This document shows positions 34,909 to 42,818 of a DNA stretch of 64,000 bases, in pieces. Under the pieces are notes generated by a model. That model saw nothing but the letters and a program-made list of their open reading frames with translations. It did not search any database and was not told the DNA's origin. Both the position numbers and the translations under genes were made by a program. Source of the stretch: Desulfitobacterium sp038181555 (GTDB taxonomy: Bacteria > Bacillota > Desulfitobacteriia > Desulfitobacteriales > Desulfitobacteriaceae); NCBI RefSeq assembly GCF_038181555.1, contig NZ_JBBWUA010000016.1:1-64000 (forward strand). Reading direction: 5' to 3'. Numbering within the stretch: the first letter of the stretch is position 1; each line of letters starts with the position of its first letter.

Positions 34909-35529
34909 TTATCCTGCGACTTGTCGTTCACGATATGCAGTAACTTTACGTCGTATCCTTTGAATAGCATTATCTAAGGATTTCGAGTTTAAACCGAGAT
35001 GCTGAGTAATCTCACGTTGTTTCATACCTATTAGATAGTGACAACGAAAGACCTTAAGCTCTAAATCAGAAAACCCACTCATGAGCTCCTGCAAGAAGAG
35101 ACGTGTCTCATCCAAAGCAATAATTTTCTTCTCAGGGTCATCATCGTTGGTTACAAAATCAATGAAGCTATCCAATTTATCATCACTTACCTCATTATTC
35201 AAGGAAAAGGCTTCGTTAAGATTTGTGTGTTTTTGCCTGTTATGTGCCCGCAGGCTGTCGATGATCTTTCTTTTAATAACCATACGCACAAAATGCAGAA
35301 AGGGAATATCGGAATCCGAATCATAAGAATTAATTGCTTTATAGATAGCAATCCGTCCTTCTTGAAGTAAGTCTTCATAATCAGCCCGATGCAGAAAATA
35401 CTTATAAGCTATTTTTCGAATTTCTGGTTCATAATATTCGATAACCCAATTGAGTGAATCCTGATCCCCAGAGCGTGCTGCTTCAAGTTGCTTATCGATG
35501 TTAGTTAGAACATGCTTGTTTGAAGCCAA
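34909..35529 (-). CDS. SigH-like sigma-70 family factor
   Basis: This 206-aa sigma factor is organised like sigma-H of spore formers: region 2 with YEPEIRKIAYKYFLHRADYEDLLQEGRIAIYKAI and a core-binding FLHFVRMVIKRKIIDSLR, a linker with NRQKHTNLNEAFSLN (in sigma-H a comparable RQKHIPLNSYVSL), and region 4 FRCHYLIGMKQREITQHLGLNSKSLDNAIQRIRRK. The main sigH gene usually sits near the ribosomal/rpoB region, so this is probably a paralogue with its own regulon. The start is a TTG with AAGGAG 8 nt upstream, a weak start that may limit amounts. It is monocistronic. Confidence 0.85.
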   Translation of the reverse strand: MASNKHVLTNIDKQLEAARSGDQDSLNWVIEYYEPEIRKIAYKYFLHRADYEDLLQEGRIAIYKAINSYDSDSDIPFLHFVRMVIKRKIIDSLRAHNRQKHTNLNEAFSLNNEVSDDKLDSFIDFVTNDDDPEKKIIALDETRLFLQELMSGFSDLELKVFRCHYLIGMKQREITQHLGLNSKSLDNAIQRIRRKVTAYRERQVAG

Positions 35530-35647
35530 ACGCTCATCTCCTTATCAAAGATTTAGACTCAATAACAAGTCTAAATAATTTACGATTCTTTGACAAGGTA
35601 CACATTTTGGACAGTTATCCAATTCGTACTATTTTTTAAGCAATGAA

Positions 35648-36112
35648 TTATTTAATCATATTCAATAAATTGACTGTTTCAATGGCTGTAATGGCGGCAT
35701 CATAGCCTTTATTGCCAGCTTTGGAGCCTGATCTTTCAATAGCCTGTTCAATGGTGTCCGTAGTTAATACCCCAAAAACTACTGGGATTTTAGCCTCTAA
35801 ACCTACATGAGCGACACCTTTGCTGACCTCAGCACTGACGAAGTCAAAATGAGGGGTAGCTCCACGAATCACTGCTCCTAAGCAGATCACAGCATCGTAT
35901 TTTTTGGTTTCAGCCATTTTTTGAGCAACCAAAGGGATTTCGAAGGCCCCAGGGACCCAAGCGATTTCAATATCTTCCTCTGCTGCGCCATGACGTATTA
36001 GTCCGTCGAGAGCTCCGCCTACTAATTTATTGGTGATAAATTCATTAAAACGAGCGGCGACAATTCCAAATTTTAATCCTTCAACAACCAGTTTACCTTC
36101 ATAAGTCATCAT
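35648..36112 (-). CDS. ribH: 6,7-dimethyl-8-ribityllumazine synthase
   Basis: The 154-aa enzyme condenses the pyrimidine from RibD with dihydroxybutanone phosphate to lumazine, the last-but-one step of riboflavin synthesis. Motifs are FGIVAARFNEFIT, WVPGAFEIPLVAQ, CLGAVIRGATPHFDFV with the catalytic His, and FGVLTTDTIEQAIERSG. It is the last gene of the rib operon. The start has two adjacent ATG codons; AAAGGA lies 9 nt before the first. Confidence 0.96.
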   Translation of the reverse strand: MMTYEGKLVVEGLKFGIVAARFNEFITNKLVGGALDGLIRHGAAEEDIEIAWVPGAFEIPLVAQKMAETKKYDAVICLGAVIRGATPHFDFVSAEVSKGVAHVGLEAKIPVVFGVLTTDTIEQAIERSGSKAGNKGYDAAITAIETVNLLNMIK

Positions 36113-36157
36113 ATTTCTTCATCCTTTCTTAATTGACAGCATATTCATCTATAAGAT

Positions 36158-37366
36158 TTAGTGAACGCTAGGTAAAAAGTGTCCCATTTTGGTCTTCTTG
36201 GTATGCATGTAATACTCATTTTCGGGCTTCACAGGCATTTCCATGGGAACACGTTCAACGATTTCCAGTCCATATCCTTCTAAACCGACAATTTTGCGTG
36301 GATTGTTAGTCATTAAGCGCACGCTTTGAATTCCAAGGTCCACAAGGATTTGAGCACCCACACCATAGTCCCTAAGGTCGGCAGGGAAGCCTAAGGCAAG
36401 ATTAGCTTCGACAGTATCTTTTCCTTCTTCCTGGAGTTTATATGCTTTGAGCTTATTTAATAAGCCAATTCCACGACCTTCTTGTCGCATATAGAGCAAT
36501 ACGCCCCGACCTTCTTTTTCAATAAGTTCAATTGCTGCTGCCAATTGGTCTCCACAATCACAGCGACGGGAATGAAACACATCACCGGTTAAGCACTCAG
36601 AATGAACACGAACCAGTACGGGATCTCCGTTTTGTACATCACCTTTGACCAGGGCAATATGCTCTTGTCCATCGAGCAAACTCCGGTAACCAACGGCCTC
36701 GAAATCACCGAAATCAGTGGGGAGTTGAATGTCAACAACACGTTCTATCAGCTTTTCCTTTTTACGTCTGAAGCGAATCAATTCTTTAATGGTGATGATC
36801 TTCAGCTCATGCTTCTTGACGAACTCCATGAGATCAGGCACACGAGCCATCGAACCGTCTTCCTTCATGATCTCACAAATAACACCTGCCGGCTCAAAAC
36901 CTGCTAAGCGTGCCAGATCAACAGCTCCTTCCGTATGTCCTGCCCGAACCAGTACCCCACCTTCACGTGCTTTGAGAGGGAAGATATGTCCCGGCCGATG
37001 GAGATCCTCAGGTCGACTTTGAGGGTCGGTTAAGATATTGACTGTATTAGCGCGCTCAAAGGCCGAGATCCCAGTGGTGCAGTTGCAGCCATCAACACTG
37101 ACAGTAAAGGCAGTCCCGTGGGGATCCGTATTATGAGTTACCATAGGGTCAAGATTCAAGGCTTGGATACGTTCTGCAGTCATGGGTACACAGATTAGGC
37201 CGCGGCCATAGGTCGCCATAAAGTTGATTGCTTCCGGCGTGACTTTCTCGGCAGCCATCAACAGATCTCCTTCGTTTTCTCTTTCTTCGTCATCAACGAC
37301 TACGATCATTTTTCCTGCGCGAATGTCCTCGATAGCTTCCTCGACGGTATTAAACTGAAAATCCAT
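36158..37366 (-). CDS. ribBA: Bifunctional DHBP synthase / GTP cyclohydrolase II
   Basis: The 402-aa fusion has two domains. The N-terminal RibB (about 1-200; VVVDDEERENEGDL, then RAGHTEGAVDLARLAG) makes dihydroxybutanone phosphate from ribulose-5-phosphate. The C-terminal RibA (about 205-400) opens GTP and shows the zinc-binding HSECLTGDVFHSRRCDCG and RQEGRGIGL. Both start points of riboflavin synthesis are thus supplied by one protein. ATG 37366 is chosen for AGGAG 8 nt upstream; the in-frame GTG at 37375 is inside that site. Confidence 0.96.
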   Translation of the reverse strand: MDFQFNTVEEAIEDIRAGKMIVVVDDEERENEGDLLMAAEKVTPEAINFMATYGRGLICVPMTAERIQALNLDPMVTHNTDPHGTAFTVSVDGCNCTTGISAFERANTVNILTDPQSRPEDLHRPGHIFPLKAREGGVLVRAGHTEGAVDLARLAGFEPAGVICEIMKEDGSMARVPDLMEFVKKHELKIITIKELIRFRRKKEKLIERVVDIQLPTDFGDFEAVGYRSLLDGQEHIALVKGDVQNGDPVLVRVHSECLTGDVFHSRRCDCGDQLAAAIELIEKEGRGVLLYMRQEGRGIGLLNKLKAYKLQEEGKDTVEANLALGFPADLRDYGVGAQILVDLGIQSVRLMTNNPRKIVGLEGYGLEIVERVPMEMPVKPENEYYMHTKKTKMGHFLPSVH

Positions 37367-37398
37367 TTCTATCACTCCTATTTATACATTCTCTACTT

Positions 37399-38043
37399 CT
37401 ATAGGAATCCATGTTCCGCTAAAAAGTTCATGGATAAATCCTTTTGGGGGGCATCATTTTTCTCTAAAAATCTAGCTACGTATTTGCCAATCAGATCAGT
37501 CTCTAGATTGACCATATCACCAACTCCCTTAAAACCTAAGGTTGTTTCTTGGCGAGTGTGGGGAATTAAGGATACTGTAAAACCTTGGGGCAGGACATCG
37601 ACCACGGTAAGGGATATACCATCAATTGAAATCGAGCCTTTAGGTAAAATGTACTTCAAAAGAGCAGGGGAGGCTTTTATCTCAAAAACTCGGGCGATCC
37701 CGACCGGGGTAATTCTCGAAATGGTTCCAACCCCATCCACATGCCCGCTGACCATATGGCCTCCCAAGCGTGTCGAAAGTTGCAGGGCTCGTTCTAAGTT
37801 GACCTTAGTTCCGCGCCCACATTCCTTGAGATTGGTTTTATTGAGGGTTTCGGCCATGACATCTACTGTAAACAGCTGACCTTGCATTTTCACCACTGTT
37901 AAACAAATGCCGTTAACAGCAATACTATCCCCGATCTGAGTTCCTGCCAAGACATGAGGCCCTTCAATGGTAAGCTGAGCAGAGTCCGGTAGAACCCTTA
38001 AATCTGTTACTTTACCCAATTCTTCGATAATACCTGTAAACAT
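37399..38043 (-). CDS. ribE: Riboflavin synthase alpha subunit
   Basis: The 214-aa enzyme dismutates two lumazines to riboflavin. It is made of two similar lumazine-binding barrels: MFTGIIEELGKV at the start with IAVNGICLTVV, and GGHMVSGHVDGVG in the first half with SISIDGISLTVV and IPHTRQETTLG in the second. ATG 38043 has GAGGTG 6 nt upstream. It is the second gene of the rib operon, 23 nt after ribD. Confidence 0.96.
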   Translation of the reverse strand: MFTGIIEELGKVTDLRVLPDSAQLTIEGPHVLAGTQIGDSIAVNGICLTVVKMQGQLFTVDVMAETLNKTNLKECGRGTKVNLERALQLSTRLGGHMVSGHVDGVGTISRITPVGIARVFEIKASPALLKYILPKGSISIDGISLTVVDVLPQGFTVSLIPHTRQETTLGFKGVGDMVNLETDLIGKYVARFLEKNDAPQKDLSMNFLAEHGFL

Positions 38044-38065
38044 ATGTTTCACCTCGCATATCCAT

Positions 38066-39163
38066 TCAGCTTGTGTACTTTACCTTAGCCCGGACTCGGA
38101 GATCTCCAGTAGAGAGATCGGTCTCTAAGAACTCCAGGGGGATAGCTTGAGACATCATGGGCAACTCGAGTCCGCTAAGAGGGGAGGGACCTTTACCACC
38201 AATGAGTTTGGGAGCATAAATGAATTCAATTTCGTCAACAAGCTGTGCTTGTATAAGTGAACCGGCTAATTTTCCTCCACCCTCTAACAATATGGAGTTC
38301 CAACCCCTTTTTACAATATCCCTTAACAAGTATTCATAGGGAACATAACGGGGAGTATTGTATTTCCAAACCTCAACATTCTCTAAGCCCCGGAAGAAAT
38401 CATATTGCTCCGGAGGAGCGGCGTCAGTGGTAGCAATGATACATGGCGCCGAACAAGATGAGGTGAAAATGGCCGCATTGAGAGGTATCTTCAGCTCACC
38501 GTCTATGATCAAGCGAACAGGGTCACGGCCTTCACAAATCCGGCAATTCAGGGCAGGATTATCATGGTTAACGGTTTCGCTGCCGACCATGATCACATCG
38601 AATTGATTGCGTAATTGATGGACATAGGCGCGAGATTCTTCATTGGTAACCCATTTAGAGTCGCCCGATTCTGTAGCTATTTTTCCATCAAGTGTTAGAG
38701 CCGATTTGTAGAGGACAAAGGGCAGTGTTGTTTGAATCGCTTTTAGAAATCCTTTGTTTAAGTTTCTGGCTTCATCCTCCTTGAGGCCGACCTCCACTTG
38801 AATACCTGCTTCACGCAAACGAGTAATGCCACGTCCACCTACTAAAGGGTTAGGATCCGCCATAGCCACCACGACTTTTTTTATCCCTGCCTCAATCAGT
38901 GCGTCAGCACAAGGAGGGGTTTTGCCAAAGTGCGAACATGGCTCTAAGGTAACATAGGCGGTTGCTCCTTGGGCATTCGTGCCTGCTGCCCTGAGAGCAT
39001 GAACCTCCGCGTGAGGGGTGCCTGCTTTTTGATGATATCCTTCGCCCACAATTCCTCCATTATTGACAATAACACAGCCAACTAAAGGGTTAGGACTGGT
39101 TCTGCCGACGGCTTGAGCCGCCAATTGCAGAGCCCTTGACATATAAATTTGATCTTGTTCCAA
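38066..39163 (-). CDS. ribD: Bifunctional riboflavin deaminase/reductase RibD
   Basis: This 365-aa enzyme carries out two successive steps after GTP opening. The N-terminal deaminase (about 1-145) has the zinc-site motifs TPHAEVHAL and EPCSHFGKTPPCADA. The C-terminal reductase (about 150-365) has ALTLDGKIAT and LLEGGGKLAGSLI. TTG 39163 is taken as start because it gives the usual N-terminus (EQDQIYMSRALQLA) and follows GGTGGTGA; the longer frame to 39262 runs into the riboswitch terminator. It is the first gene of the operon under FMN riboswitch control. Confidence 0.95.
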   Translation of the reverse strand: MEQDQIYMSRALQLAAQAVGRTSPNPLVGCVIVNNGGIVGEGYHQKAGTPHAEVHALRAAGTNAQGATAYVTLEPCSHFGKTPPCADALIEAGIKKVVVAMADPNPLVGGRGITRLREAGIQVEVGLKEDEARNLNKGFLKAIQTTLPFVLYKSALTLDGKIATESGDSKWVTNEESRAYVHQLRNQFDVIMVGSETVNHDNPALNCRICEGRDPVRLIIDGELKIPLNAAIFTSSCSAPCIIATTDAAPPEQYDFFRGLENVEVWKYNTPRYVPYEYLLRDIVKRGWNSILLEGGGKLAGSLIQAQLVDEIEFIYAPKLIGGKGPSPLSGLELPMMSQAIPLEFLETDLSTGDLRVRAKVKYTS

Positions 39164-39216
39164 GTGATCACCACCGTTTCGGAGACTAATCTTAAGTAGC
39201 TTTCCATAAAAGCATA

Positions 39217-39245
39217 TAAAAAACCCCAGAGTAACTCCTCTGGGG
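39217..39245 (-). terminator. Riboswitch-controlled terminator
   Basis: On the minus-strand RNA, CCCCAGAG (39245-39238) pairs with CTCTGGGG (39231-39224) around a 6-nt loop, then a run of seven U. It lies between the FMN aptamer and ribD and is the expression platform. Confidence 0.92.
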
Positions 39246-39287
39246 TACAAAATTTGCAACAAAAGAATAGTGCGTAAGCACTTTCAT

Positions 39288-39395
39288 TTCCTCTTATCAT
39301 CCAGACTTTACTGTCGGCTCTGGAATTACACCAGATCTGCCATATGGCTCGCGGGCTTGACCGCCGGTATGGAATTTCACCAATCCCCAGAGGTA
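39288..39395 (-). promoter_or_regulatory. FMN riboswitch (RFN element)
   Basis: The minus-strand RNA carries the RFN core in order: GGTGAAATTCC, ACCGGCGGT, AGCCCGCGAGCC, GGCAGATCTGGTGTAATTCC, GCCGACAGT and AAAGTCTGGATG, closed by P1 (CCTCT with AGAGG). Bound FMN stabilises P1. The 5' strand CCTCTGGGG (39393-39385) is also perfectly complementary, over 9 bp, to the 5' arm CCCCAGAGG of the downstream terminator, so it forms the antiterminator when FMN is absent. FMN therefore turns the rib operon off by transcription termination. Confidence 0.96.
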
Positions 39396-39406
39396 TTCAA
39401 TTACTC

Positions 39407-39434
39407 TATATATACTACTCTAACCCATGAACAA
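39407..39434 (-). promoter_or_regulatory. Likely promoter of the rib operon
   Basis: On the minus strand TTGTTC (39429-39434) and TATATA (39407-39412) are 16 nt apart. A start near 39400 puts the transcript's 5' end just before the aptamer P1. The promoter abuts the 3' end of the upstream acetyltransferase gene. Confidence 0.5.
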
Positions 39435-39436
39435 TT

Positions 39437-39997
39437 TCAACCCCTAGGGTTATTTTTCTCTATCAGGATAAGGGAGGTATACTCTTCCCGCAGCAACCCC
39501 ATGAGAATGGCATCGTGATACTCTCCTAAAACGAAACGCGCTTGTCTTAACCTACCTTCAGTCTTAAAACCAAGTTTTTCGTAGGCTTTTAGGGCGCGAA
39601 GATTTCCATCCCATAAATCTAGGCTCAAACGATTAAGATTCCATTGATAAAATAAGTAGTCAAGAAGGACCTTCAAGGCATCAGTACCATACCCACGCCC
39701 CCAATAGTCTTTTTCACCAATGATGATGAAGAGGACGGCCGAACGCGCAGGGTGATTAATATCCCGAAAGCCAGTCGTTCCGATGGGCTCATGCTCCTCA
39801 TTAAGAATGATATAACGGCCGCTATCCTTTTGTGGGGTGAAAAAACGTTCTTCTATATCCTCTTCATTGAACATTGTGCTTAAAGGCCAAGCACCATTAG
39901 CCCAATAATTAACTTCTTGGTCATTATACCATTTTTGGTAGATAGGAATATCATCGGGAGCCAATGGGCGAAGATAGGTTTTTTTCCCTTGCAGCAC
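39437..39997 (-). CDS. RimJ/RimL-type GNAT acetyltransferase
   Basis: The 186-aa protein is a single GNAT domain: KKTYLRPLAPDDIPIYQKW at the start, the acetyl-CoA loop GEKDYWGRGYGTDALKVLL, and NLRALKAYEKLGFKTEGRLRQ at the end, typical of acetylation of protein N-termini or small amines. GTG 39997 is chosen for a GGGGGGA site 7 nt upstream; a longer frame to 40108 would start inside a terminator hairpin. It lies just upstream of, and reads toward, the rib operon promoter, without clear functional tie. Confidence 0.85.
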   Translation of the reverse strand: MLQGKKTYLRPLAPDDIPIYQKWYNDQEVNYWANGAWPLSTMFNEEDIEERFFTPQKDSGRYIILNEEHEPIGTTGFRDINHPARSAVLFIIIGEKDYWGRGYGTDALKVLLDYLFYQWNLNRLSLDLWDGNLRALKAYEKLGFKTEGRLRQARFVLGEYHDAILMGLLREEYTSLILIEKNNPRG

Positions 39998-40093
39998 GTT
40001 CAATCCCCCCAGAAATTTTTTGCGAATAATGTGGTTTCCTTCACCAATCGCTGTGTTAAGATAATGCGAAATATGATAGCTTAAGAAATATAT

Positions 40094-40133
40094 AAAAAGC
40101 GTGTCCATAATCCTTAAGTGGATAGTACACGCT
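40094..40133 (-). terminator. Terminator of the tRNA-Pro gene
   Basis: AGCGTGT and ACACGCT pair on the minus strand around a 22-nt loop (closed further by CCA/TGG pairing), followed by UUUUU. Confidence 0.7.
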
Positions 40134-40149
40134 ACGAAAGTCTATTCAA

Positions 40150-40226
40150 TGGTCGGGGCGACAGGATTTGAACCTGCGGCCTCTTGGTCCCGAACCAAGC
40201 ACGCTACCAAACTGCGCTACGCCCCG
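40150..40226 (-). tRNA. tRNA-Pro (anticodon CGG)
   Basis: A full cloverleaf of 77 nt is read on the minus strand: acceptor CGGGGCG / CGCCCCG, D-arm GCGCAGTTTGGTAGCGT, anticodon stem CTTGG / CCAAG with loop TTCGGGA, variable AGGCC, T-arm with GGTTCAAATCC, discriminator A and an encoded CCA end. Anticodon CGG reads codon CCG. It stands alone, not in an rRNA operon, and has its own terminator. Confidence 0.97.
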
Positions 40227-40402
40227 TTAATAGAACGCTTTATAATATATCAAAATCATCACAAACTGTCAAGTTACAATGGAGTAAAGGCACTTTACTC
40301 TTTTATTGATTGGCTGTTGATTTTCCTATATACTTAATCATATATAGCCATAGCCGAAAATTATTATAGAGATATAAAAACAGAAAAGCGGGGGAGAAAG
40401 AT

Positions 40403-41257
40403 TTGCGAAAAACCGCAATCATTATGGATTCAACGGGGTATTTAACTTCAGATATTATTAATGATTATAACATTCGTGTTGTAACCCTGAACGTAAATAT
40501 TGGCGATGAGACTTTTAAGGAAATCGAATTATCCAATTCGGTTTTTTTCACAAAACTGGAAAATATCTCAGGATCCTCAACCACATCACAACCTTCGGTG
40601 GGTTCATTCATGGAAGCCTATCAGGCTGCGCTCGCCGATGGTTATGAAGAGATAATTAGTATTCATCTTTCCCAGAAAATTAGCGGCACCTACTCTTCAG
40701 CTATGATGGCCAAGGATTTACTAGAAAACGCTAATATTCATATCTTTGATTCTGAATCCTCTGCCCTTGGCTTAGGACTACTAGCTTGGGCGGCAGCCGA
40801 CTGGGCTAGGGAAGGGCTGAATGCCCAAGAAATTTTGTCAAGACTTCCTGCCTTAAGATCGCAATGTGAGCTTTTTTTTATTGTGGATACTTTAGAATAT
40901 CTGCACCGAGGTGGAAGAATCGGTGGTGCTTCAGCACTTTTTGGAACCTTACTGCAGATTAAGCCCATTCTTTATTTCAATGAAGAAGGTATTATTGATG
41001 TCTTTGAAAAAGTTCGTTCGAAAAACAAGGCGTTGCTAAGGGTCTATGCCGAACTTGATCGAGCCATGTCTTCGAAAGAAAATTACCGAATCGCTGTAAT
41101 TCACGTCGGTGCACCATCAGAAGCAGCGGTCATGGCAAAGGACCTTAAGGAAAAATTCCCTGGCCAAGATGTACGGATTTTCGAAGCAGGGCCTGTTATC
41201 GCTACCCATGTCGGACCCGGAGCATTAGGCCTAGCGTTTCATCCTTGGCCTAATTGA
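40403..41257 (+). CDS. DegV family fatty-acid-binding protein
   Basis: This 284-aa protein is a second DegV paralogue: IIMDSTGYLTSDII, SQPSVGSFMEAYQAAL, HLSQKISGTYSSAMMA, DSESSALGLGLL, VDTLEYLHRGGRIGGASALFG and THVGPGALGLAFHPW. In place of the usual TDSTCDL start it has MDSTGYL, a divergent form. The role is presumably fatty-acid binding and delivery to a kinase. The start is a TTG preceded by GGGGGAG. It is monocistronic. Confidence 0.92.
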   Translation: MRKTAIIMDSTGYLTSDIINDYNIRVVTLNVNIGDETFKEIELSNSVFFTKLENISGSSTTSQPSVGSFMEAYQAALADGYEEIISIHLSQKISGTYSSAMMAKDLLENANIHIFDSESSALGLGLLAWAAADWAREGLNAQEILSRLPALRSQCELFFIVDTLEYLHRGGRIGGASALFGTLLQIKPILYFNEEGIIDVFEKVRSKNKALLRVYAELDRAMSSKENYRIAVIHVGAPSEAAVMAKDLKEKFPGQDVRIFEAGPVIATHVGPGALGLAFHPWPN

Positions 41258-41371
41258 TTTTCGTAACAACAAAACTAGGGATTTATCAGTCTATTTCCAA
41301 TACTTTGAGCTGAGTATAAGCTTAAGAAACGGTGGGATGATAGTGTGGGGAACATTATGGAGGTGTTGACT

Positions 41372-41560
41372 ATGCTCAAAATCCCGCGCGATTTATTTTC
41401 ACAAGAGAAAAAACCTGAAGATATCAATGCCGAAAGCTTGACTTCTGTCCTCGACGACATTTCTGAAGCTGATTTCCCCCAAACCTCTATTGAAGATATT
41501 GGTTGGGTTACGAATGTCATTGAGCCAACTCAACAACGAGGGCCTTCAGAAAGTCCTTAG
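41372..41560 (+). CDS. Small acidic hypothetical protein
   Basis: This 62-aa protein is acidic and without hydrophobic segments (EKKPEDINAESLTSVLDDISEADF). It is not recognised. ATG 41372 has GGAGGTG 6 nt upstream, which argues for real translation; an in-frame GTG at 41345 has none. It could be an adaptor or small regulator, but there is no evidence. Confidence 0.6.
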   Translation: MLKIPRDLFSQEKKPEDINAESLTSVLDDISEADFPQTSIEDIGWVTNVIEPTQQRGPSESP

Positions 41561-41610
41561 GCTAATTCAATTCTTTAGAAGATATTAGTTACTTGCGCTG
41601 ATTTAGATTT

Positions 41611-41650
41611 AAGCCATCTTATGCCTTTTTAGGACGAGATGGCTTTCTTA
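41611..41650 (+). terminator. Terminator in the gap before the acs operon
   Basis: AAGCCATCT at 41611-41619 pairs with AGATGGCTT at 41637-41645, then TCTTATTTT. The rest of the 41561-41986 gap is very A/T-rich and holds the acs promoter region; no other ORF is supported. Confidence 0.7.
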
Positions 41651-41890
41651 TTTTAATTTCAAAATCTAAATTTTTAGCCTCACAATTTGTGATAAATTCC
41701 TGAATATTTAAATTTTATATTCTTTAGAAATTTAGGAAGGAATTACAAAAGGAGTAGGGAATACTTAGTTAGTTAGAGCAATATTTCACAATTTGATACA
41801 TAGGATCTTATTAATCTTAGATTTAACATAATTTTCAGAATTATTGAAGGAATTCAAGTAATTATGAAGAATACACTATAGAGTTGTTTT

Positions 41891-41920
41891 TTGTCATGTA
41901 AAAAACCTAATCTGTATATA
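41891..41920 (+). promoter_or_regulatory. Possible promoter of the CODH/ACS operon
   Basis: TTGTCA (41891-41896) and TATATA (41915-41920) are 18 nt apart and lie 66 nt before the first gene. The match is moderate and the region is A/T-rich, so this is tentative. Confidence 0.35.
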
Positions 41921-41986
41921 GTGTAAACATGTGGAAAAAAAGCCGTTGTGAAATCAGGCACGACATTGTTGTAGGAGATGAAATCA

Positions 41987-42754
41987 ATGAAAATTGCAAT
42001 CACGGGTAAAGGTGGAGTGGGCAAGACAACATTTGCAGCAAATTTAGCCTTTTTTTTAGCAGAACAAGGGATAAGAGTTCTGGCGGTTGATGCAGATCCT
42101 GATGCAAGTTTAGGTACAGTCTTAGGGATTTCTGAAGATGTCCTCGCAGAATTGAAGCCCATCGTGGATATGAAGGATCTTATTGAACAACGTATGGGAG
42201 GAAGTGGTGCTTTTTATCCGCTTAATCCGCAAGTCGATGATATTCTCGATGATTATTCTATTCATGTTGGACCGATTCGTTTCTTTAGAATGGGGAATGT
42301 CAAAGGAGGCGGGACGTCCTGTTATTGCAAAGAAAACAGCTTCTTACACGCCTTAGTAAATTCTTTAATTCTTTCTGAACAAGATACCGTCATCTTAGAT
42401 ATGGGCGCAGGTATTGAGCAACTTACCCGTGGAACTGCCCAAGGGGTCGATCTCTTAGTTATAGTAACTGAAGCTAGCACAGTCAGTGCTCATACAGTAA
42501 GGGTAATCCAGAAACTGGCGCAAGAACTGAGGATCCCGCAGGTTGCTGTGGTAGGAAACAAGGTTCGTTCTAAAAAGGACGAGGATTTTCTCCGGGCTCA
42601 GTTTTCAGACCAGGAGTTCATCGGTTTTGTCCCCTTTAGCGAAGAGCTGCTTGATATGTCTATCCATATAGATCATACTTCCTTTCCCAAAGTTGCTCCA
42701 GGTTCTCAACTAGAATCTATCTATAGAAATTTATTAGAGAGGAGAGAGTTATAA
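41987..42754 (+). CDS. cooC: CooC-type nickel-insertion ATPase
   Basis: The 255-aa P-loop ATPase of the MinD/ParA class helps insert nickel into the C-cluster of CO dehydrogenase. It shows the deviant Walker A GKGGVGKTT (residues 7-15), the switch region VDADPDASLG and the CooC-specific Cys-x-Cys pair in GTSCYCKEN that binds metal at the dimer interface. ATG 41987 is chosen because AGGAG lies 9 nt upstream; the ATG at 41978 is inside that site. It is the first gene of the CODH/ACS operon, 64 nt before the CODH gene. Confidence 0.93.
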   Translation: MKIAITGKGGVGKTTFAANLAFFLAEQGIRVLAVDADPDASLGTVLGISEDVLAELKPIVDMKDLIEQRMGGSGAFYPLNPQVDDILDDYSIHVGPIRFFRMGNVKGGGTSCYCKENSFLHALVNSLILSEQDTVILDMGAGIEQLTRGTAQGVDLLVIVTEASTVSAHTVRVIQKLAQELRIPQVAVVGNKVRSKKDEDFLRAQFSDQEFIGFVPFSEELLDMSIHIDHTSFPKVAPGSQLESIYRNLLERREL

Positions 42755-42818
42755 AGCACTACAAAGAAAATCAAACAAGTATGGTGGAAAAATAAGGTCA
42801 TAAAGAGGAGGTAAAACA

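Noticed and set aside
40101..40337. ORF across the tRNA-Pro gene
   Set aside because: It is the antisense translation of a tRNA (the familiar GxxxTGFEPA pattern), not a gene.
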